Source: Hordeum vulgare subsp. vulgare
Taxonomy: Eukaryota > Streptophyta > Magnoliopsida > Poales > Poaceae
NCBI RefSeq assembly: GCF_904849725.1
Contig: NC_058524.1
Location: 507,764,263-507,828,262 of the forward strand
Direction of reading: 5' to 3'
DNA: 64,000 bases
The notes under the pieces were generated by a model, which was not told the DNA's origin, searched no databases, and saw only the letters and a list, made by a program, of their open reading frames with translations. Position numbers and translations under genes: made by a program. Positions 56,090-64,000 of the stretch are shown here, piece after piece; position 1 is the stretch's first letter, and every line of letters begins with the position of its first letter.

Positions 56090-59000
56090 ATGACCAAGGG
56101 ACAGACTAGCAAGTTGGAGGCGAAGAAGAAGAAGGGGAAGGCGGCGGCTCCTGCTCAGCGGCGGCAGCGAGCGTTACCGGCGGGGTGGATCCAGGGGGAC
56201 TTCCTCCCCTCCACGGTGACAGAGGGGGATCTGCTAGAGCTGGTGGAGCACGGGAGGATCGTGCACAAGTTGTGGAGGTTGCCGGCGGAGGGTGAGATCG
56301 AGCCGGCGCCCCGGGAGGGGGAGCGCGTCCTGCTGCTCAGCCACGTGTATCGAGGTTTCTCCCTGCCCCCACATCCTTTCTTCAAAGTCATAATGAACCA
56401 CTTCGGGGCGCAGCTTCACCACTTTCCCCCGAATGCTATAGCTCATCTCTCTGCTTTCATAGTCTTGTGCGAGTGCTTCATCGGCTCTCCCCCCATTGGG
56501 GGCTTTTCAAACATATTTTCTCTGCTAGATCCCAAACTATCAAACGACTTCATCAATCGGATGATAAGACACACCTTCTCCAGCTCTGCGGAGGCTTAGG
56601 TTTCCAGAAGAAGAGTAGAAGTAGTTATCCTGCTCTTCAGCTGAGTGAGTCGGTTAGGAACTGGCAGTCGACATGGTTCTACTGCCAGGACGTTGCTTGC
56701 CCGAATGCCACGATAGGGTTGCCTCCTTTTAGCTTAGACCGACCCACTCCGCCTAAGCAGCTTGCCCTCATGAAGGCGGAGAAGATCGATATCCAGCCTC
56801 TGGTCGACGCACTCGTAGATGTCGTCAGAAGGGGAGTCACCGGCATAGATTTGCTGGAGGTTTTCCTCGGTCGGCGCATCCAACCACTGCAGGCTCGCGA
56901 CCACGCCATGTGGCACTACATGGGGCCCGAAGACTCCACTCGGACCAATGTCTTGGGCGTGACCGAGGAGAAGGTGGCGTCGTGGGTGCTCCAGATCACA
57001 GGCGCCTGCGAGAACCCCAGAGGGTCCCGGCGAGTAAAGGCTTTCTGCGCGGACAACCCTCCTCCGAACGAGGTGAGTACCACTTGTCGAGTGCACGTAA
57101 TTGTCTTAGTTTTATCGCTTTCTTGAATCTCTGTCTGACGCCTGATGTCTCCGACTGTATTTTATGCAGAAGTGGACAAACTGGTTCTCCCCTGTCTCGA
57201 ACGGGAACCCGGCCGAGGAGGAGGAGGAGGGCAGCCAAGTGGGCAGCATGGAGAGCGTCGAGTACGTCTCCGACAGTGGGGAAACGGAGGAAGAGTCTAG
57301 TGAAGAGGAGGAGGAAGACGAAGAGCAGGACTTGCCACCCCCGCTGCCAGAGCATCGAACCAAGCGCCGACATGAACCTGCAGCTCTCTCGGCCCTTCCA
57401 GCATCCTCGAGTGCTCCGCCAACTGCTCCTACGGTTCCGAGTGCCCCGTCAACTATTCCCGGGGGTCCGAGTGCTCGGAGCACCAAGAGGACCAGGGACG
57501 CTGCTACTGAACTTGCGGGTCAGCCTTCCAAGGTGCCCAAACCGAGCGGATCTAAACCTCGGAAGGCTTTGCCGCGGATGAGGGTCACCGTTCCCGTCAC
57601 CTCAACGTAAGTGTATTGTTCTTCTAACTTCTTCTGATATTTGATTGGACTCCTGTTTATTGGTCGAATGAATTTCACTTGACAGAGTTGCTACCTCTAC
57701 CACCTCTCCGGCACGCCAGGGGGATGACCCCATGGACATGGACAACGTCGTCTCGTCCCAGCCAGGTGCGTCGTAGCGATTCCGAGAGTTTACATTATCG
57801 CATCACGAATTCTGTCTTCGGTCTTGCCCCTTTATTTTTCTGAGATCTCATGCCGTTCGTTCTGGCTTCCCTCAGGGGTGATTTATGTGGATGAGGGTGA
57901 CCAGGGGAGATCTGAGCAAGCTGCGGTGCCTATCCTTGAGGCTGTTCCGCCAGTTACTGCTCTCGCCGCGGACGTGCCGCCGACTGAGGCGATGCCGTCC
58001 ACTGAAACGGTGCTGGTTGCTGCTGAACCGACTGGAGCGGGCCTTGGGATGCCCAAGGAGCCTCCAACGATGCCAGGCCCGTCGAATGTCGAGTACAACG
58101 TCCAGCGCCTCCCGGAGGATCAGGTGGGAGCGGCCAAGGGGGCCATGGTGCAGGCGGAGCTGATGGCGGGAGAAGCCAAGAAGGCGTACGACTCCATCGC
58201 ATCCCTGTACCAGCAAAGCTTGGAGCTGCGGGACGATATCCGAGTAAGTGGGCTAGTAAGTATTTACTTTTCTCTTGTAACCCACTGGGTGTGCTCGGAT
58301 ACCGTATGATGTTTGCAATGGTTCACTCTTAGTGAACCCAGTGGGTGTAGTCCGCGAGACTTCTGTCGAGTGCTTGCACCGGCAGTTGTCTTCATACACA
58401 TTGTCTTTGACTTGATCAGATCCATAATTAATCTGCTCGAATGCTAACAGTTGGGGCACTCGGAGTGCACCTACTGTAAGAGTCCCCGAGAGTAATTTTA
58501 CTCAGGTCGGGTAGTATTAGCCTCGTAGGCGTAGGTGTTGTCATGTAGCTCAATAGGGCGGACCTGTTTGAGTTTCATGCCAGTGGGGTCACTCTCAGTG
58601 AACCCACTAGGTGTAGTCCCCGAGACCGTTGTCGACTGCTTGCGTCGGCAGGGGTCTGAAGAACTTAGACTTTTTATTGTTGGATTTGTCTGATCGTCTC
58701 TTGGCGCTGGCTGGCAGAAAACTTGCGAGATGGGGACAGCGTACGAGACTCTTAGGGCTGAAAAGGTTCAGTTTGCTGGTGAGCTGGATGCAGCAATGGT
58801 TGCAATGGCTGGTATGAAGGACGTTCTGGCGGAACGAGAGAAGTCGTTGGAGCAGGACCGTGAAGCAAACAAGGCATTGACTGCTGAAGTGGAGAGGATG
58901 AAAACGCATAGGTCCGAGTTGATGGGACAAATGAAGGTGTTGAACAAGCGGTGTATAGCGCAGGAAAAATATGTGAGTGACTGGGCCCGGCAAATGATAA

Positions 59001-59581
59001 CGCTTCTCGGTGGTAAGTACTATTTTTCCGAGTGCTTGTGTTATTTGCATTTCAGTCGGCGCTTACTGTTTGCTCGTCCTGTCTTTGCAGATTTTGGCAT
59101 GGATGCTGAGGCTGAAGCAGCTGACGTTGAGCGGTCGATTCTTGAGAACATTCCACACGGCGAGGACGCCAATCGAGATCTGCTCCGAGCGCACATTCGC
59201 CTGGGTAAAGTTGGGCCTTTCATCGGTCGACTGAGAGAAGTCGTCGGCTGGATCGACAAGGAGCTTTGGCCTGAAGACGAGTCTTGGCATGAGATGGAAG
59301 GCTTGATGACTCGGCTAGAGGAGGTCCCAAACTGAGTGCAGTCATGGAAGAAGTATGTGGCTCGTTGTGGTGGAGACGTTGCCTTGTCCCTGGTCCGAGT
59401 GCATTGCAAGGAGGTGCGCGAAGAGAAGCTGAAAGCGTTGAAGGTCGCCAACACGAAGAAACTTCCATTCGAAGACTTCATGGAAACCTTCCTTGAGAGT
59501 GCCACCCGCATCGCCGACGGGATCGACCTGGACACATTCGTGGAACCCTCCAGTCCTGGGGCCAATCCGGACGACGCTTAA
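56090..59581 (+). pseudogene. Six-exon antisense gene of a Tat retrotransposon (putative gypsy-type transposon domain)
   Basis: Encoded on the strand opposite to pol. Exons by frame and splice consensus: 56090-57072, 57170-57606, 57686-57765, 57876-58243, 58718-59012 and 59091-59581; introns of 97, 79, 110, 474 and 78 bases all start GT and end AG, and phases match. About 880 codons. The start is a good-context ATG (CCGCCATGA) followed by a Lys-rich N-terminus. Residues about 60-180 (LPPHPFFKVIMNHFGAQLHH..PNAIAHLSAFIVLCE and the following GG.GFQKK, NWQSTWFYC) match what I know as the putative gypsy-type transposon domain (PF04195). Exon 2 is very acidic and Ser/Pro-rich, exon 4 is Ala/Pro-rich, and exons 5-6 are coiled-coil. 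Damage: one frameshift near 56515-56525 and one TGA (59333-59335). Function unknown; it is found with Tat elements and is not a transposase in any shown sense. Confidence 0.8.
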
Positions 59582-59818
59582 GAAAACTTTTACCTCGGTA
59601 TGCCGAGTGTTGGTTGTAAGAAACCTTGGCCACTTCTGTTGGCCATCACAATCTTGGTTCGGTGCGGGTAAGCTTGATCCGCACCGAGTCAACTATCTTT
59701 AGGTGAACTTCGAATTTAAATCAAATCTTTTGCTCTTCTGTTGCCAAAGAGTTGTTGACACAATTTTGGCTCGAGTTTTTGTTTGGCTTTTCTTGTTGAA
59801 GCCAATGGCAAACATGCG
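59582..59818. other. Spacer after the antisense gene
   Basis: No gene and no clear poly(A) signal. AT-rich stretch at 59705-59735. Leads into the repeat field. Confidence 0.6.
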
Positions 59819-60600
59819 GAGCATGTAATTGTCAGTTTCCTTGACATCTGTGTGAGCCTCTCTGAGGGTCTGCCAAGTCACCAAGTGGATCTGTAGGATA
59901 CACTCGAGGGTAATAGAGTATTTACGCGATTCATGATCGCGGCTAAGTCTTCGAGTGCGACGAATATGCCGCACTCGGAGCGAGTTGGTACTCATGTAAT
60001 TGTCAGTGGTCTTGACATCCACATGAGCCTCAATGAGGGCTGCTACTCATGTAATTGTCAGTGGTCTTGACATCCACATGAGCCTCAATGAGGGTCTGTT
60101 GAGTCACCGAGTGGATCTGTAGGATACACTCGAAGGTAATAGAGTACTTAGGCGATTCATGATCGCGGCTAAGTCTTCGAGTGCGACGGATATGCCGCAC
60201 TCGGAGCGAGTTGTTACTCATGTAATTGTCAGTGGTCTTGACATCCACATGAGCCTCAATGAGGGCTGCTACTCATGTAATTGTCAGTGGTCTTGACATC
60301 CACATGAGCCTCAATAAGGGTCTGCTGAGTCCCCGAGTGGATCTGTAGGATACACTCGAAGGTAATAGAGCACTTAGGCGATTCATGATCGCGGCTAAGT
60401 CTTCGAGTGCGACGGACATGCTGCACTCAGAGCGAGTTGTTACTCATGTAATTGTCAGTGGTCTTGACATCCACATGAGCCTCAATGAGGGTCTGCTACT
60501 CATGTAATTGTCAGTGGTCTTGACATCCACATGAGTCTCGATGAGGATCTGCTGAGTCCCCGAGTGTATCTGTAGGATACAATCGCAGGAAGCTTTCTCA
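59819..60600. repeat. Higher-order repeat, ~225 bp
   Basis: The word TACTCATGTAATTGTCAGTGG recurs at about 59992, 60043, 60215, 60270, 60440 and 60496, as close pairs set about 225 bases apart. Each period also contains GTGGATCTGTAGGATACACTCG and one TTAGGCGATTCATGATCGCGGCTAAG module related to the 70 bp repeat that follows. The minus-strand frames at 59699-60671 only translate this repeat. Confidence 0.88.
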
Positions 60601-61329
60601 TTTAAGCGATTCTTGAGCGCAGTTAAGTCTTCGAGTGTGACGAATAGTGCATGCTCGGAGAAAATTTGCACTTAGGCGATTCGTGATCGCAGCTAAGTCC
60701 TGGAGTGCGACGTGTAGTGCACACTCGGAGAAAGTTATTACTTAGGCGATTCTTGATCGCAGCTAAGTCCCCGAGTGCGACGTTTAGTGCACACTCGGAG
60801 AAATTTATTACTTAGGCGATTCTTGATGGCAGCTAAGTCCCCGAGTGCGACGTTTAGTGCACACTCGGAAAAATTTATTACTTAGGCGATTCTTGATCGT
60901 AGCTAAGTCCCTGAGTGCGACGTTTAGTGCACACTCGGAGAAAGGTAGTACTTAGGCGATTCTTGATCGCAACTAAGTCCCCGAGTGCGACCTTTAGTGC
61001 ACACTCGGAGAAATTTATTACTTAGGCGATTCTTGATCGCAGCTAAGTCCCCGAGTGCGACGTTTAGTGCACACTCGGAGAAAGTTAGTACTTAGGCGAT
61101 TCTTGATCGCAGCCAAGTCCCCGAGTGCGACGTTTAGTGCACACTCGGAGAAAATTTGTACTTAGGCGATTCTTGATCGCAGCTAAGTCCCCGAGTGCGA
61201 CGTTTAGTGCACACTCGGAGAAAATTTGTATTTAGGCGATTCTTGATCGCAGCTAAGTCCCCGAGTGCGACGTTTAGTGCACACTCGGAGAAAGTCAGTA
61301 CTTAGGCGATTCTTGATCACAGCTAAGTT
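60601..61329. repeat. 70 bp minisatellite with two hairpins per unit
   Basis: Ten full units of exactly 70 bases starting at 60601, 60671, 60741, 60811, 60881, 60951, 61021, 61091, 61161 and 61231, plus a partial unit at 61301. Each unit has two inverted repeats: ACTTAG.CGAT...ATCG..CTAAGT and CCGAGTG...CACTCGG. The field ends in a run of 11 T (61328-61338). Confidence 0.96.
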
Positions 61330-61442
61330 TTTTTTTTTGAGACCGGAGTCTGCGGCCGCGGAAGAATTTTGAATCTGCAAAAGCTCAATCTGCTTTATAT
61401 TATTTCACCAATACTTGTTCTTTACATTGCTTCAGTCGACGG

Positions 61443-62405
61443 TCACGTGTAGAAGCGCTTCAGGAGATCTCCGTTCCATGCTCGTGGTTCATCTGTCTCC
61501 CTGTCGATGTTGTAGAGTTTGTATGCTCCGTTGTTCAGCACCTTGGAGATGATGAAGGGTCCTTCCCAGGAAGGAGCCAACTTGTGAGGTCTTTGTTGAT
61601 CCACTCGGAGCACTAGGTCACCTGCTTGGAACGTGGAACTCCTGACGTGTCGTGCGTGAAAACGCCGCAGATCTTGCTGATAAATAGTTGAGCGAGTCAA
61701 TGCCATCTCGCGCTCCTCCTCTAGAAGGTCCACTCCGTCTTGCCTTGCTTGTTCTGCTTCAGCTTCGGAGAAGAGTTCGACTCGTGGAGCATTGTGAAGC
61801 AAGTCACTCGGAAGGACTGCTTCTGCTCCGTAAATGAGGAAGAACGGTGATCGCCCTGTAGATCTGTTCGGGGTTGTGCGGAGACCCCAAAGCACTGAAG
61901 GCAGCTCGGTGACCCATGCGCCAGCGGCATGTCCCACCTCTCGCAGGAGTCGGGGCTTCAAACCTTGCAGAATAAGTCCATTTGCCCGCTCTGCTTGTCC
62001 GTTTGATTGAGGATGCGCCACGAAAGCAAAATCCACTCGGATACCTTGGCTTGCATAGAAACCTTTGAATCTGTCCGAGTCAAAGTTTGTTCCGTTGTCT
62101 GTGATTATGCTGTGAGGTACCCCGAATCGGGAGATGATATCCCTGACAAACTTGATGGCTGTTAGGGCGTCGAGCTTCTTGATGGGCTTGGCTTCAATCC
62201 ATTTTGTGAACTTGTCGACTGCCACCAACAGATGTGTGTATCCTCCTTGGCCTGTCCTAAATGGACCGACTGTATCTAATCCCCATACGGCAAATGGCCA
62301 CACAAGAGGGATTGTCTTCAACGCAGATGTTGGCTTGTGGGACTTGTTGGAGTAGAACTGACAGCCTTCACATCTGTCGACCATATCTTTAGCCATTTCG
62401 TTCGC
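61443..62405 (-). pseudogene. Tat gypsy integrase, end of pol (- strand)
   Basis: Frame ends at TAG 61443-61445... read on the minus strand from a TAG at 62406-62408. Contains the second Cys pair of the zinc finger (CEGCQFYSNKS), WGLDTVGPFRTGQGGYTHLLVAVDKFTKWIE (first Asp), SIITDNGTNFDSDRFKGFY (second Asp) and HPQSNGQAERANGLILQGLK (Glu). The C-terminal part (QQDLRRFHARHV..STFQAGDLVLRV, WEGPFIISKVLNNG) is complete. Very similar to the + strand Tat integrase at 52639-53514 in architecture but clearly a different family at sequence level. Confidence 0.92.
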
Positions 62406-63545
62406 CTATAGCCAGAAGAAACCAGCTCTGAATGCTTTGGCGACAATTGCTCTCGAAGAGGCGTGATGACCGCAGGTTCCCGAGTGAATTTCTTCCAAGA
62501 TTAACTGTCCCTCCTCTGGGGAGATGCATCGTTGAAAAACGCCTGAAACGCTTTCCTTGTACAACTGACCATCAATGACAGTGAACGACTTCGACCTACA
62601 GACTATCTGTCTGGCTTGGACTTCGTCTTTTGGTAATTCTTGCCTCAGGATATATGCAATGATCGGCACAGTCCAATCGGGGGTGACAGCAAGAATCTCC
62701 ATGATCAGATCAACCACAGAAGGTACGTCGACTTCTGTTGGATCTGTCGAGCTCTTTGGTTGTACTGGTTCCTCTGTGAAAGGATCTTCTTTGACTTAAG
62801 GAAGGTGGAGGTGCTCGAGGCAGACGTCACTCGGGACTGGTCTCCGAGTGGATCCGAGTTTTGCCAACTCATCAGCTGCTTGGTTCTTCAGTCGCGGAAC
62901 ATGGTGGAGTTCTAGACCTTCAAACTTCTTCTCGAGTTTCCTCACTGCATTGCAGTATGTGGTCATGGTGGGGTTCCTGACGTCCCACTCTTTCATTCCT
63001 TGATTAACCACCAAATCCGAATCGCCATAGACTATCAGGCGACGGACGCCGAGTGCGATGGCCATGCGCGGTCCATAAAGGAGAGCTTCATACTCTGCCT
63101 CATTGTTGGAGGAATCAAAGTGTATCTGCAGCACATACTTGAGTTTGTCGCCCTTTGGTGATACGATCACAACGCCAGCGCCGGAGCCATTCAACATCTT
63201 GGACCCATCGAAGAACATTGTCCAATGAGTCGAGTAGATGTGGGTCGGTTGCTGTTGTTCTACCCATTCTGCTATGAAGTCAGCCAGAGCTTGAGACTTT
63301 ATAGCTTTCTTGGCCTCGAACTTGATATCGCAGTACAACATCTCAATTGCCCACTTCGCCACTCGGCCTGATGCGTCCCGATTGTGGAGGATTTCCGACA
63401 ACGGAGCATCAGAAACAACAGACACCGAGTGGTCTTGGAAATAATGGGCCACCTTCTTTGCAGTCATGTAAATCCCGTAGATAAGTTTTTGATAGTGGGG
63501 ATACCTCTGCTTGGAAGGAGTCAGGACTTCGGAGACGTAATACAT
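62406..63545 (-). pseudogene. Tat gypsy second RNase H and zinc finger (- strand)
   Basis: One frame, interrupted by TAA 62796-62798 and ended by TAG 62406-62408; integrase follows in the same frame. MYYVSEVLTPSKQRYPHYQKLIYGIYMT is the end of the first RNase H. The additional RNase H shows WTMFFDGSKMLNGSGAGVVIV (Asp), NEAEYEALLYG (Glu), VYGDSDLVVNQ (Asp) and QAADELAKLG (Asp). HSGTCGHHASS is the first half of the integrase zinc finger. Confidence 0.91.
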
Positions 63546-63581
63546 TGGCCGCTGAACTTTGTATGCTTTGCCTTCTTCTTC

Positions 63582-64000
63582 TCATTCGACTGTAAGAACA
63601 GTGCTGACGACTTGATTTGTAGCCGCGATATACAGAAGAAGAGGCTCTTTACTGAGCGGAGCAGTAAGAACCGGCTGGGTGGAAAGTAGGACTTTGAGGT
63701 CGTCCAATGCAACTTGGGCTTCATCTGTCCACTCGAAAGTATCTGATTTCTTCATGAGTCGGTACAGAGGAAGTGCTTTCTCGCCGAGTCGACTGATAAA
63801 CCTGCTCAAAGCCGCTAGGCAACCTGTGAGCCGTTGAACATCGTGTGTTCTGACCGGCCTCTCCATTCGGACGATGGTCCCAATCTTTTCGGGGTTGACA
63901 TCGATCCCTCGTTCGGAAACGAAGAAACCGAGTAACTTTCCGCTGGGAACACCGAATGAACACTTGGCGGGATTGAGCTTGATATCGTACCTACGAAGGT
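63582..64000 (-). pseudogene. Tat gypsy reverse transcriptase, C-terminal part (runs off the window)
   Basis: Minus-strand frame is open from the window edge: YDIKLNPAKCSFGVP, LLGFFVSERGIDVNPEKI, then VQRLTGCLAALSRFISRLGEKALPLYRLMKK and the beginning of RNase H (LLLYIAATNQVVSTVL). TGA at 63582-63584, where the family has Arg, separates it from the next piece in the same frame. The catalytic palm, protease and gag lie right of the window. Confidence 0.92.

Noticed and set aside
59699..60671. Three similar minus-strand frames (MDVKTTDNYMS...)
   Set aside because: They are translations of the ~225 bp repeat and have no independent support.

Overview
This is intergenic DNA from a large grass genome, almost certainly a Triticeae species (wheat, barley, rye or Aegilops). 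The basis is the repeat content: a BARE/WIS/Angela-type copia LTR edge, Athila-type gypsy LTRs opening TGATACGTCTC, a Sirevirus with GGGGGAGA polypurine motifs, a CACTA element opening CACTACAAGAAA, and two Tat-lineage gypsy elements. I find no intact host gene, rRNA, tRNA or CRISPR. Everything is a nest of retrotransposons and one DNA transposon, plus one decayed non-transposon gene fragment.

Layout, left to right. 1-7950: 3' half of a Ty1/copia Sirevirus on the + strand (RT/RNase H remnant, an internal promoter, a decayed env-position ORF, polypurine motifs, 3' LTR). 7951-13531: a + strand gypsy LTR fragment interrupted by a - strand Athila-type LTR pair with only 3' internal sequence left. 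13532-16464: a CACTA element cut off on its right, carrying three ~650 bp tandem units. 16465-26353: a + strand non-autonomous Athila-type element (LTR, gag-protease, LTR) preceded by an extra copy of its own 3' end, so a 3.3 kb block occurs twice in direct orientation. 26354-44357: a - strand Angela/BARE-type copia element, split by a complete - strand Athila-type gypsy (31565-41722) with a perfect 5 bp target duplication GTGCA. 44358-45321: end of another gypsy LTR. 45322-46574: decayed exon-like sequence, possibly of a B3-type gene. 46575-55009: a + strand Tat gypsy (LTR, gag, protease, RT, two RNase H domains, integrase, 71 bp minisatellite). 55010-64000: a - strand Tat gypsy inserted into it, whose long 3' region holds a six-exon gene on the opposite strand and a 70 bp hairpin-bearing minisatellite; its pol runs off the right edge.

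Most pol genes are broken by in-frame stop codons that look like C-to-T or G-to-A changes, with few frameshifts, as expected of old, methylated, silenced elements. The 691-codon gag-protease ORF at 20019-22094 is the longest intact reading frame.

Three structures recur and may be the most informative part of the window: accessory reading frames lying between pol and the 3' LTR with promoter-like sequence of their own (copia 1745-6006, Athila-type 34686-35273, antisense Tat gene 56090-59581); extra copies of the polypurine tract upstream of the functional one; and a GC-rich hairpin in the LTRs of related gypsy families that also occurs inside one element just before an unlisted small ORF. Family names are from recognition of hallmark sequences; no database search was possible.
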